From: Caprella mutica
Taxonomy: Eukaryota; Arthropoda; Malacostraca; Amphipoda; Caprellidae
Assembly: GCA_947561585.1 (NCBI GenBank)
Contig: CANNZV010000328.1
Location: 372,001 to 436,000, forward strand
Reading direction: 5' to 3'
DNA: 64,000 nucleotides
The position numbers were made by a program, and so were the translations under genes. How positions within the stretch are numbered: the first letter of the stretch is position 1; every line of letters starts with the position of its first letter. This document shows positions 46,806-58,118 of the stretch, piece by piece. The notes below the pieces were generated by a model. That model did not search any database and was not told where the DNA came from. It saw nothing but the letters and a program-made list of their open reading frames with translations.

Positions 46806-47807
46806 AAGTATAATAGTATGTCTCATAAACTCACCATTTGTCTCTCCAGCTCTCTCCAAAATGATCAAATTTTCATAAATTCTCTCCAAAATAGCATTGT
46901 AGCATAGGAGAAAAACAGATAAAACTCGCCATTTGCAATTGATGGGCTCAAAATAACTGTCACAAACTCGCCATTAAAATGGCGAGTTTGGACATGCTTT
47001 TTTACTTGGATGCATCTTTTCATTCTTTAGGGTTTTGCAGACTGGCTCTTCCCTCTGCCAGGCCATTCTGCATAATGATCACGGAAATACTATAAGGTAA
47101 TGATCAGGGTTGGCAAGGTAGGTTTCCACTTTCCCCCAAAATGCCAATGGGGTCCTGACCACTCTGGAAAATACCTAAGGCTAAGTTGCTAACAGATGAA
47201 TTATAGAGGCTAATTGCTGCAGATTATACAGTTCCCATTAATTTATTATTGTATTTTAAGGTTTGCTAAACTCCAACAGAGTAATTAATCCATCAGAAAA
47301 GACCACTCTTAATCCAGAGTGGATATTATGGGGAAGACTGGAAAAACCATTTGGAACAATAACAATCACATAGTCGAATAATAAACACCCTAAACTTTGG
47401 GACAGTCAGGATACAGGTTGTTGGTATCCAAGTATTGCTTTGATATCAGCACTGACTCTATATTAAAATATCTTTATTAAAAAGACTCTAAACCATGCAA
47501 TCAATGAGCTATTGGAGGAAAGAATGGAAATCCGGAATGCAGGTTTGTCAGAAATTCCTAAGAAGCGGATAATTCGTTTGGAATGAACTTATATTTTGAT
47601 CCTATTAATCTTCTGCGAGTCCGATTTCCAGGGTAGACAATTATATTTTTTGTATTATGTACTATATATAATTGTCAAAAGATTTTAGCACCCATACCAT
47701 ATAAGAGTTTGAGTAGTTGAGTTCTTGAAGGTCGAAGTTGACCCCACTTGCATCAACTAGGTACCTATGTCTTCAGATGAATTTTTATTTATTTTCATTT
47801 TATATTT
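46806..47807. repeat. Mosaic remainder
   Basis: AACTCGCCATT words recur at 46830-46990 in both orientations (ACTCGCCATTAAAATGGCGAG is palindromic). CCAACAGAGTAAT...CCAGAGTGGA at 47270-47330 repeats 39766-39822. No gene is seen to 47807. Confidence 0.5.
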
Positions 47808-48410
47808 AAAGGTCCCCTCCAATCAAATATTTTTATTTCCTTATTCAACGAGGCTTATGATTCTTATCATTTTGCTGCAAACCGCATCGAATTTGGTTCG
47901 ATATTTTCAGTTTTATATGCTTTTAAAGATTTTAATAATCAAAAATCTAGAAAACCTATTTTACTTCCGACTTACTAATTTAAAAAATTTTCAGCCTGAA
48001 GAAAAAGAATGTACACCATTTGTTTTGATTGTCAAATAGGTATTAGGTTTAATAAATTCATTTAATATTCGTGTAAAGGTAGGTATAAATTTGAATGAAC
48101 TTATAATAGAAACGTTTATATACTTTAGCAAACAATTAATATCTAAAATAAAGGCCGAAAACGCAAGGTTGTTTATAAAATTCAAATTTGTAATCAAAAC
48201 AAAGAGTGTACAATCTTCTTATTGAGCATCAGATTAGTGATTCGCTCAATTGTTGCTCACAGATTATTAAAATACTTTAAAAACAAATTCTAAAATATAT
48301 TCTGAACCGAATTGTACCTATGCAGTTTGAAGAATAATGATCCTAGACCTATAGTTCTATAATATTATGTCATAAACTCATTTTTTTCTCGGAGCCTGGA
48401 GAGGACCTTT
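47808..48410. mobile_element. Foldback element, about 600 bp
   Basis: Ends AAAGGTCCCCTCCA and (inverse) AAAGGTCCTCTCCAGG. Arms of about 230 bp pair imperfectly inward (GCTGCAAACCGCATCGAATT region, GAATGTACACCATTTGTTTT with its inverse near 48190-48222). Open frames in each arm are mirror products of the palindrome. Confidence 0.6.
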
Positions 48411-48459
48411 AATTATCCATATTCTATCTAAAAACCTACCTAATTATATATTTTTCATT

Positions 48460-49124
48460 GGGTCTTTCCCATTTGACGACCCCCACCAAATTTAATTCAA
48501 ATTACTTTTCTTACATCTTTTTTTATCCATAGAATCCGAAAATCGAAACCGTTTTTTGTAGAAACTAATAGTTTTTGAGATATGAGGGTTTAAAGTTATT
48601 TATTTCCTAAGTATTACTGAAGGATTGGGAACTTTGAAAAAACTCGTGTTTTCACGCTTCTTGGTCAAAGATAACCGTAATGCAGATTGTTGTTTCCGCT
48701 ATTTTGTTGTACTGCACACTTCATGACTACTTAATGACCTGGCAGGGGAGTATGGGGGATGGCACGCCCCCCATTACACATATATCAGCATTGAAGTAAT
48801 AAATGCCGCCCCCGAGCCCCCCTGCCAGATCATTAATCAATCATGGAGTGTGTAGTACAACAAACTAGCGTATACAACAAACTACATTACTGTTTCATGT
48901 AAAAAATCTATATTGTTTAAGTAATTTCAATGAAAACACGAGTTTTTTCAAAGTTCTCAATCCTTCAGTAATACATAGGAAATAAATAACTTTAAACCCT
49001 CATATCTCAAAAACTATTAGTTTCTACAAAAAACAGTTCTGATTTTCGGATTCTTTGGACAAAAATACATATAAAAATTTAATTTAAATTAAATCTGGTG
49101 GGGGTCGTCAAATGGGAAAGACCC
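48460..49124. mobile_element. Foldback element with an 8-bp target duplication
   Basis: GGGTCTTTCCCATTTGACGA at left and its exact inverse at right, flanked on both sides by TTTTCATT. Arms of about 210 bp pair almost fully (AAAACTCGTGTTTTCA, TACTGAAGGATTG, GAAACTAATAGTTTTTGAGA). The centre (48705-48885) is a second inverted repeat (GTTGTACTGCACACTTCATG, CCTGGCAGGGG) related to 39.07 and 54.5 kb. 8-bp duplications are typical of hAT and a few other superfamilies. Confidence 0.8.
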
Positions 49125-49930
49125 TTTTCATTTTGAAGAACCGATTCGCATAGTGAGTTTGATATTTAATTACGCATTTCCTTTAAAATTCTCTCAGTAA
49201 CATTTGTGATTGAAGGGTAAAGCTTAGGATTATTTGTTAATCTTAAATGTCCCCTCTACTCTAAACTAAATTTTCCAAAAACGCTTTGAATGTGTGGAGC
49301 TAAGAGCATATAACAAAAATTATCACAGTTAACAGAAAATGAATTGATCAAGTATTCGATTTGTAATTAATTATTAAGGATTCATTCACTCCCAATCGTC
49401 CCTGTCCGACATTTCTTTTAAATTGAAGAGATTCAATGAAAGAACAAGAACAGGATAGAACTTTATCAAAGTTTGGTGTTATCATAATGGTAATTTGATA
49501 AATATGTACACTTTTAAGTACATAGGGTAATCATGCAGTTCTTGGACATCGGATACTTTTCAATCTTCGTGTGAAAATGATAACCACCAGACAACTTATA
49601 TTGGATGCAAGTGCACGTACAGAAAATAAATCTGATTCTAGGTACAGAATATAAAATGAGTAAAAGTAAGTAAGTAAACTAATTTACTAATAAAAATTAA
49701 CTTACAAAACTTTTTTTAAAACAGCTCCTTATAAAATTTGAGAGAATTATCATTATTGTTTTTAGGTAGGTATATAAAATTGAGTGTCTCGATGTTCCAA
49801 TTCATATTTTTGCCTACCTAGATATATAGGTGCTCCCTATTGAACTGCATTGTGATAACGATGAGAAGAATCAAATGAGAAATAATAACGACAGTTGTTT
49901 CACAATTTTAATGTAGGTATGTCCGAGATC
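49125..49930. other. Non-coding stretch
   Basis: Unique AT-rich sequence with a short GTAAGTAAGTAA run near 49665. No gene is seen. Confidence 0.5.
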
Positions 49931-49932
49931 TA

Positions 49933-50802
49933 CAGTACGGGCCACAAAAATGTTTCCACTTTTTCAAATACTTGTAAATCGTTTGCCAATGGACGGAAAA
50001 ACTATATTTTGGTCTCTTTTTCTCAAAGTCTAATTGTACTATTAACAGGTAAAAACATTTTTGAAGTTTGAACTGATGGACATAGTTTAAGAACCGGTAA
50101 GCAAAGAGTGAGGGTGATTATTTTTGTCATTGCGCGAAGGTTTTTCTTAGAGCTAACTCTGTGTTTTACTCACTAAAAGGCAGTGAATAAAAGGAAAAAA
50201 ACATAATGGTAGAAAATATAATAAAAGGGTGCTTACACTTCTTCCTTAGAAACTATTTGGAAATTGAATAACTCCAGTGACATTTTGATCTCATTGAAGT
50301 TTTCCTTATGAATATTCGTTCTTCGCTTGTTCATTGCATGGTTAAGGCCCCTTTTACACAAGTATTTTTAATACCGCGGAAAAAAAGTACTTCATAAAAG
50401 GTGTTTCTTTTTTATAGAGCGTTTTACCGCGCTGTTAAAAATGCAAGTATGAAACGGGTCTTAACAATGCAATAGTTTCCAAATAGTTTCCAAGGAAGAA
50501 GTGTAAGCACCCTGTATTATAATGTATACCAATATAATTTTGTTCTTTTTATTCACTGCCTTTTAGTAAGTAAAATTACAGAGTTAGCTCTAAGAATAAC
50601 CTTCGCGCAATGACAAAAATAATCCTCCTCACTCTTTGCTTACCTGTTCTTAAACTATGTCCATCAGTTCAAAAATGGTTTTACCTGTCAATAGTAGATT
50701 AAGAGGCGGAGAGTAAGAAAGACTAAGGTACAGTTTTTTCCTCCATTGGCTAACGATTTACAAGTATTTGAAAAAGCGGAAACATTTTTGTGGCCAATAC
50801 TG
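49933..50802. mobile_element. Tc1/mariner-type foldback element, 870 bp
   Basis: CAGTACGGGCCACAAAAATG at left and the inverse of CAGTATTGGCCACAAAAATG at right, with TA duplicated (49931-49932, 50803-50804). Arms of about 340 bp pair through TTTCCACTTTTTCAAATACT-like text, GTCATTGCGCGAAGG and TTCTTCCTTRGAAACTATTT. A smaller element sits in the centre. Confidence 0.8.
50345..50460. mobile_element. Harbinger-like MITE nested at the palindrome centre
   Basis: AGGCCCCTTTTACACAAGTA at left and the inverse of AGACCCGTTTCATACTTGCA at right, flanked by TTA on both sides (50342-50344, 50461-50463). TTA (TWA) targets are known for PIF/Harbinger. Confidence 0.65.
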
Positions 50803-50804
50803 TA

Positions 50805-51069
50805 TACAAGAGGTGCTATTAAATTATAGTTTTCAGACCTGCGTGTCCGGTAACATTTTATTTAAATATATTCGGACACTTTCTTATGTTTCTTATTAAA
50901 ATAATTTTTCTCCATTGCAGACATGCCTAAAAGAATAAAGCCAAGACAGTAGCACTCAAAAATTGTCTGTCGAAATAAAAGAAGTTTAATTGATAGGCCG
51001 AGGTAGTTTTTCCTGATTTTTCATCTGTAACGAAATTTAAATTGAACTGACTGAACCTTATTAATTTTA
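50805..51069. other. Spacer between elements
   Basis: AT-rich; nothing is seen. Confidence 0.5.
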
Positions 51070-51256
51070 AAGGCTCGTTTACACGAGGCTAGTTTACACG
51101 CTGCTAGCTGGCGAGTTTACAAGCTGGCGAGTGAGATAGTGATGTTGACCCGTACTCTTTTCAACTAGCCAACATGATGACACGGGGCGAGTTCACTAGA
51201 AGCTTGAAAACTCGCCAGCTTGTAGCGAGTAAACTAGCCTCGTGTAAACGAGCCTT
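51070..51256. mobile_element. Harbinger-like MITE, 187 bp
   Basis: AAGGCTCGTTTACACGAGGC at left and its inverse at right, with TTA on both sides (51067-51069, 51257-51259). Inner repeats CTGGCGAGTTTAC and ACTCGCCAGC add to the palindrome. Confidence 0.8.
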
Positions 51257-51486
51257 TTAGATATTGGTACCTATAGACCTAGGCTAGACCTTGTTTAGTA
51301 GAGTGTTTCAGTTAGAGCCAATTAATAGGCTACATTTCAAAAGGTCAAAATTCAGATAAATCTAATAGCTTTAGTTTTTCAATGAATTCCTATGTTCCCA
51401 TCTCAATTTTGGCTTGAAATCTTCAAATATGAATTAAAATAGGCTTGGATCAGAAGTTTTGTGAAATTTCAACGAACAGTAACTAA

Positions 51487-51610
51487 TTACCGATCATTAT
51501 CGAAACACTGGACTCTTCCCAATCACCGAACACTTCCCAGTTACCAAACACTACCAAAATACCGATCATTACCAAAACCACTGAACGAGATCTCCTCAAT
51601 CACCGAATGT
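51487..51610 (+). repeat. Single-ended word cluster, word ATCACCGAACACTTCCCA
   Basis: About eight degenerate copies (TTACCGATCATTA, TATCGAAACACTG, AATCACCGAACACTTCCCAG, TTACCAAACACTACC). No opposite-facing cluster was found nearby. Confidence 0.5.
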
Positions 51611-51757
51611 TCTAACCCATAATTCAAATATGAATACAGTTAGTATTTCTTCCAAACCTTTGAAATAGCATGTCTTTCTCAAGGGTTTGAATGTCTATGA
51701 TTGCCTTCTTCCTGCCGTTAACCAACCCTCTCAAAAAGTTCGTTTTATACCAGATTA

Positions 51758-51968
51758 AAGGCTGCTTCACACATCACCGATATCCATCCGGGACGTCACC
51801 GGTCAGTGATTTTTTTTATCACCGAGGAGAGCCGGTACTGTGTGAATAGGTCCGTTGAATTTAATGTAACGATATATTTTTTCACTGACACCGAATCACT
51901 GAGAGGAGAGTGACGGAGACGGCCCGGTTACGTGCCGGACGGATATCGGTGATGTGTGAAGCACCCTT
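51758..51968. mobile_element. Palindromic MITE, about 210 bp
   Basis: AAGGCTGCTTCACACATCAC CGATATCC at left mirrors GGATATCGGTGATGTGTGAAG at right (one base trimmed here and there). TTAA or TTA borders are ambiguous. Its interior is rich in ACCGG and CACTGA words. Confidence 0.75.
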
Positions 51969-51981
51969 AAAAGGGTGTACG

Positions 51982-53246
51982 GACAACTGCCATGCGGGCA
52001 ACTGCCATAGCGGACAACTGCCATGCAATGCGCTTGTAAACTTAATCTTTCATGAAATTAATTTGTTGTGAAGTATATTATTATCTTAATCTAAAAACTA
52101 AGTATAATAAATAATAATATTAATCGTATAGTCCGAAATTGTGCATGGAGAAGTATAAAAATTAATATTGACGGTAGATTCAGAATTTAAAGTTGAAGTA
52201 GGCCTATGCTAAATTTATTTCATTCTTCATCAACCCATGCATTAAGAGCTTTTAAACAACCAAATGTTTGACAAAACGATTTAAATCTATAGATGCAAAA
52301 CTTTCTTCTCAAACATATAAAAGTACAAAGAATGGAACAAACACAAGCTTTACAGGTTACAATTTCCAGTGAGTTTGGTTTTGTATCTTATTATTAAATA
52401 AATTTTCATTGGTTATTTACAAAAACTAACTTTGCCCTAGATTCAAGATTAGAAACTGAAGTAGTGTAATTATCTTATATCTATGTTAAAAATTTTCGTA
52501 CAAATAACACTTTACTCAGTAACTTTGAAATTTATATTTGTTTTTCTATAGTTTCGTTGTTTCCAGCTCCCGCTGATCAAAAATCCATGCATTACATGTC
52601 TTATAAATATTTGAAAAGTGTCAAAATATCTGAATACAGTAATTATTACTGAAATATGTTTTTTTTTTTAATTTTTTATTATACTAATAACAAATCAAAT
52701 TATAATTAACTCATATATGCCCAGTGCTGTGAGAAAGCAACTCTCAAATAATAAAATACAAAACCACACTCTCTGAAAATTTTAACCTGTAAAGCTTATA
52801 TGTTTGTACTATTATTTGTATTTTGAAATGTTTGAGAGGAAAGTTTTGCATCTATAGATTTTAACTTTTTTGTCAACTATTTAATCATTTAGAGCGTTAA
52901 ATGTGAAAGAAAGTGATTGTAACAAAGAATTAAATTCAGTATTACTTCAATATTAATTTCTATGCTTCTTCATTCATAATTTCAAACTACCTATACAATT
53001 AACATTTTTATACTAAAATTTTAGGTTAAAATAATAATATACTTCGCATCAAATTAATTCTAAGAAAAGTTAAGTTTACAAGCGCATTACAATTCACCCA
53101 AAATAAAATTTTAGTATATTGCATGACAGTTATCTGCATGGCAGTTGTCCGCATGACAGTTATCCGCATGACAGTTATCCGCTATGGCAGTTGTCCGCAT
53201 GACAGTTGTCCGCATGGCAGTTGTCCGCATCCACATGGCAGTTGTC
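51982..53246. mobile_element. Word-ended foldback element, word GGACAACTGCCATGC, about 1.27 kb
   Basis: Three forward words at 51982-52030 and about eight inverted ones (CATGACAGTTATCCG, CATGGCAGTTGTCCG) at 53118-53246. The arms continue as mirror sequence for about 600 bp each: GCGCTTGTAAACTTAA, AAATTAATTTG-TG-GAAGTATATTA, ATCTATAGATGCAAAACTTT and AGCTTTACAGGTTA, with the centre near 52.6 kb. No open frame of note. Confidence 0.75.
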
Positions 53247-53268
53247 TTAGAGCCATTAAAAGATCTTA

Positions 53269-53771
53269 CAAGTAAAGCTCTTAGAACGCTCAGTACATGT
53301 ACCGGAAAAGCATTCGTTGTACCGAAAGCGCGTTCGTTGTAACGATACGTACATTATTTAATTTAGTTGTAAGTTTTCATTGACAGTATTTCAAAGAAAT
53401 CTTAATGAAGGTAAGCAATCTCAGATTATTAGTGAAGGAAAATTTTGATGAAAATCTTTATTACTTATATAACATACTTATATAAATGAACGAATTAATA
53501 AGGTAGGTATAACTTTCGCTTAAAGTATTAAAAAATATGATAAAAAAAGGTTTTATTTTTCAACTTCACCTACAAAGATTATAGATATCTATATACCTAC
53601 ATCCAAATTATGTTTGACTATAATACTTGGTAGACGAATGAAATATTAGTTAAACCATAAAATTTAAAGAGTTCTTTGTAGCGATGTGCAGTTCGCTATA
53701 GAGAGTGGCCATTTTTTATGCTTTGTAAGGGGTGCCCGTTCAAAGATCGTCCGCTGTACGAGCTTTACCTG
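53269..53771. mobile_element. pogo/Tigger-like MITE, second copy of the 33515 family
   Basis: CAAGTAAAGCTCTTAGAACG at left and the inverse of CAGGTAAAGCTCGTACAGCG at right, with TA flanks (53267-53268, 53772-53773). It is shorter than the 33515 copy (503 vs 674 bp). Confidence 0.75.
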
Positions 53772-53773
53772 TA

Positions 53774-54184
53774 TTTCTTTCTATATCCCTACGTTTTTAT
53801 TCAATGCAAAGGACTAAATATTAACTGTGAGGATAGTACATCGCATAAGCCTTAGACTGAATGGTTCTACATGAATATAATCGAGGGTCTTATCAGAACC
53901 GCCATTCTCATTTTCCATAATTTAGAAACTGTTTACGAATTACACAGGAAATGAAAGAAAGTAATGACCGGTTCACTTCAATTTGGGACCATTATAAAAT
54001 ACACTTTATAAAATATGGCTTAAGGGTAACTTGGCTTGGTCACCCTAAGAGGTTTGATCACACTAAGTGGCTTGGCCGTATGCATATTGTTAAAATTGAG
54101 AACATATTAAAAAGGAGGCTCGTGTCCGGGGATTAGTTCTCGGTTAGTTAGTTACTAACTACATAGGATACTTAGTTATTTACT
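53774..54184. other. Spacer with weak word repeats
   Basis: AAGAGGTTTGATCAC / AAGTGGCTTGGCC words near 54040-54075 look like a small word cluster. A short frame at 53951-54136 (+) runs through them and is not called. Confidence 0.4.
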
Positions 54185-54690
54185 AACTGGTTCTAGGAAG
54201 TGTCGTTCTTGGAAAATTAGGTCTAGGAAAATTAGGTCTCAGTTTTGAAGAACAATAATAGTAAAAGAACAATAATAGAAAAAGTTGAATCTATGAGTAC
54301 TGAAATGTATAGTTCATTTATTAAAAGAAGGTAACATCATTAACCGTTGTAAATGATGAATAACATTATTAATTTTGACATTTTTTGACAAATTTTATTT
54401 ACTATGAGATTTGAGCGGAAAATTCGATCTCGAAAATTTCGGTCTCGGAATATTCGGTCTCAGGTATGAATAAAACTTATAAATTAGATGTATTGGGGAG
54501 CGTGCCCCCCCCCAACCCTCCCTCACATAGTCATTAAACAGTCATGAAGTGTGCAGTATAACAAACTAGCGGACACAACAAACTACATAACGGTCATTTA
54601 GGTTGAGAGGTCCATTATAATTCTGAGATCGAAATTTCAAGACCAAATATTCTGAGACCGAAATTTCTGGCCACAACAAGATCTCGGTTG
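54185..54690 (+). repeat. GGTCTCGG-word repeat, intact copy
   Basis: GGAAAATTAGGTCT words at 54210-54243, AGAACAATAATAG, then GAAAATTCGATCTCG, AAATTTCGGTCTCGG and AATATTCGGTCTCAGG at 54417-54470. A C9 module follows, then inverted words CTGAGACCGAAATTTCTGG to about 54690. It is the uninterrupted relative of 55130-56110. Confidence 0.65.
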
Positions 54691-55129
54691 TGAGTTAGTT
54701 ACTATAAACTACCAAGGTTAGTGTCCGGGAAGAAGGCTTATGTCCTAACCTGGATTCAAATGGTTCCACGTACGTGATTTAATTAAAAATATAGAAAACT
54801 GAAATAATGCTTCGATGTTAATTATTAAATAACCATTTAGCCTATGTGATCGAAATTATGTGAAAGTGTCCGTACCACATATATATATCTAGTATTGGAT
54901 CTAGAAGGAACATACCATGCAAGTTGTTCCACTTGCACACAAGAACCCCTTCACCGTCATTAGGAATGGTGCTGCATAGTGGTGAGATTCAAGAGGATTC
55001 GCACCACCGGTTCCGCGAATCGGGTCTTAAAATATAGAATTTCGCAGAAATTCGCCTGAACCGTTCTTGCATGGATTACCTTTTTCGAGATATTCATCTT
55101 GGATAAATTCAAGCATCTATATATATTTA

Positions 55130-56110
55130 ATATTTGGTTCTACGGAAATTTGGTCTCAGAAAAATTCAGTACTCATTTTATCAAGAACAATAATAGAAAA
55201 GGTTGAAATTACGAATACAGGCATCCCCCGCTTTAATTACCAAATCACAAATTTAATAACCAAACGGTAACTAAAGCGAAGAAAAGTAACTAGAGATATA
55301 TAATTAAGTCACTCCTTGATTATATATCTCATTTTTCATGAGTTATGATGAAAGAAAATTTGTTTTAGAGTTAAAGTAATATATAAGCATATTATTATTA
55401 ACAGTGTTTAGCGTTTAAAGTTGTGAACTTATGAAAGGTTTTTAAATCCAACCATAGCTTAGCTCTAACTCAGTATAGGTGAGTAATTAATAGATAATTT
55501 GATTTCTATAATTATTGTGTTACATTGAACAAACAGAAATTTTATGCTCTATGAAATATTTTTTGGAAGAAGGGTACTACTAAGTTTCAAGTTATCGGTA
55601 CCTACGTTCTTCATTTTCGGACAAGTACATAATGTTGTGGGAAATCAACATCTATTCAAATTGGTATTTTGAATACCAATTGAAATAAAAGGTAAATAAT
55701 GATTATTATATAGAGATTTTTACGTTTTTGAAAATATGGAACCGTGCGATAACACGGAACTTACCCTAAAATTGGACATGTAGACTTTTTGAACCAATTG
55801 CTTCTAATAACCTCATCTGGATTATAATATTGATGTTTTTTGATAGTTACCGTGAAATAATCCCAAAACATTGTCTCCGTTTTCTATGTCTGCGAACGGT
55901 ACTTATTTCGAGACATGACTCGAAATAAGAACAATTTTTTTTTAAAGTGAGGTGTAACTAAAGAAGGGGATGCCTGTACTTAAATATGTATAGTGTATTT
56001 ATTAAAAGCGTATAACATAATTAACCGATTTTAACATGTTTTTACGCTCATTTAACATGATATTTAAGCGGAAAATTCGGTCTCGAAACTTTCAGTCAGA
56101 GGTATAAATA
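55130..56110 (+). repeat. GGTCTCGG-word repeat, interrupted copy
   Basis: 55130-55217 and 55977-56110 together align with 54195-54475 (AGAACAATAATAGAAAA(A/G)GTTGAA ... GTATTTATTAAAAG ... GCGGAAAATTCGGTCTCGAA). The break is the transposon at 55218-55976. Confidence 0.75.
55218..55976. mobile_element. pogo/Tigger-like element, 759 bp, with TA duplication
   Basis: CAGGCATCCCCCGCTTTAAT at left and the inverse of CAGGCATCCCCTTCTTTAGT at right; TA at 55216-55217 and 55977-55978. The related copy at 54.3 kb has the single TA in the matching position, i.e. the empty site. No transposase is seen inside, so it is non-autonomous. Confidence 0.85.
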
Positions 56111-56450
56111 AAATGATTTTTTTTTCAAACAAGCCCTGTAAATTGGTAGGTAGATTTTAAACTAATTAATTTATATTATATTTATCCAAGTTAAATTAAA
56201 ATCTCATATTGTATTCTTTTTTACAAAATAATAATTATCCGTCTAACCACACATAGATAAATATACCACTAATAATAGTTATAAATAATTATAATATAAT
56301 AAAAATCACTTCCAGAGTTTGGACCACATAACCAAAAATTTATTTTATTTTACATCAACCGTAAATGAGCGAACCTGTTGCTAGACAACATGAATCCCCC
56401 CACAGGTGCCGCACCTATGATATTGCACTCTGGCATGCTTCTGCTGGTGA
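56111..56450. other. Spacer
   Basis: AT-rich, then a short balanced stretch from 56365. The open frame at 56365-56571 (+) runs into the word cluster and is not called. Confidence 0.4.
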
Positions 56451-57343
56451 CAGGAATTTTCCGCCGGAATATTGCCCGGCGGAATTTTCGACAGGCGGAT
56501 TTTCGACAGGCGGATTTTTGACCGGCGGATTTTGCCCCGTGGATTATATATTTATAGCTTTAAGTTTGTAGATTGTAAATTAAAGGTTTAAAATGTGAGA
56601 TGCAACTTACATAAATATAAAACGTTTTAATGTAACTTTTACATATTGTACTATAAAAAGTTTTATTTAACCAATTGAAGATTGAAAAATGAAATGAATA
56701 TGATTTTACTTAAAATAATTGCAGAACATCTTATAAATTTGACTGTTATATATTTTGACAGTAGTTTAGTTTAAAATAATACAATATGCATTTTTCAAAT
56801 ACTATAATTTACTATTCTCAACTGTTATTTGCAATTCACTTACGGTTTTTTCACCTGTACAGTACTTCGTGACAAGATATGACCATATGTTCATCAATAT
56901 GTTCAATGATTTGATTAACGATTTCATAGTTTTCAATCTTAAATTTAGTATTAATAGGATTTTTTCAAATAATGGTATCTTTTCCACGTGAACTTAATAT
57001 TATTGACGCCATCGTGAAAGGGATAAGACAATAGCTGTAATAGAGAAAACTTCAGGAATCAACTGATTACAACTTCATTCTACTTTTTCAAATCATATAA
57101 TACCATTCATAATAACTGTCAATTAGTAACTATTATATAATTTGCTTATTAAATTATCGAAAATGTTGAATCATTTTTAGTTAGGTTAACCTTACTTTTT
57201 TCAATTACGGTGATAAGTGAATTCTACAATAATGTTTGAATATACATATGTATATGTTTGATGTTCAGTAATTATCTTAAGTAAATTCAGAATTCATTTT
57301 ATTTTAATTTCCGTCAGGCAAAATTCCCCGGGCAAAATTCCTG
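56451..57343. mobile_element. Word-ended element, word CAGGCGGATTTTCGA
   Basis: Left cluster 56451-56545: CAGGAATTTTCCGCCGG, ATTGCCCGGCGG, AATTTTCGACAGGCGG (twice) and TTTTTGACCGGCGG. Right end 57313-57343: CAGGCAAAATTCCCCGGGCA then AAATTCCTG, the inverse of the left terminus. The 750-bp body is AT-rich and holds a short - strand frame (56802-56987) of unknown meaning. Confidence 0.6.
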
Positions 57344-58118
57344 GAACCGCTTTTGTTATGGTTACCTGTTGAAAACGTACGGGAAAATACTTGGAAATCT
57401 ATTTAATCTCAAAGTACACGGAATGTCGGCATTCTCATAAGTCATGGAGTCATGATAGTCAATGAGAATTTTTAAAAGGACAGTTGGTTCATCGGTCATG
57501 ATCTTAGTCGACGCCATTATTCCGAATACTATGTGTTGCCGCTAATAGAATGAAAACTTTGTTGAAACAAACTATAGAGAATTCTGATGTGATGACACGT
57601 TGTTTATAACTTACTAAACTTAGTTAACTTCAGCTGTTGTAGTATCAATATTTGAAGAAGAAACCTAGAGAAAATGACAGCTAAAAGCTATTTAAAGCTA
57701 AAAAAAAATAGCTGAAAGCTATTTGAATTTGACTACAATTTTGTATTTACAATCATGAGTTCATGACATCATGCCGACCATCTGTGTATTATAATATATT
57801 ATTATTAAATTGCACTAAATTTCCTTTACATTTCTTTTTGGTGAAAAACTACCTCTTTACCGATAATATTTTTATCAAAGATACAAACAAAATGGTAAAA
57901 AAGGCCTTCATAAGCTAAATCATCACCTGTACTTCTAAAATCTAACTAATGTATTAAACTGATCAAATATTTAATATAAAAAGAAATCAAAACAGAAGAA
58001 CTCATTTTAAAAAGTAAATTTTTTAACATTAATTAAATTTACCAAATTAGCAACTATATTTATTATAGATAAAACACCTTTAACATCATCCAATTTGTCT
58101 TACTTTTTCTGACTTTAG
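57344..58118. other. Non-coding stretch, probable intron
   Basis: GACGCCAT...TAATAGA...GAAAACTT occurs near 57508 and also near 57005 within the preceding element. No gene is seen. Confidence 0.4.
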
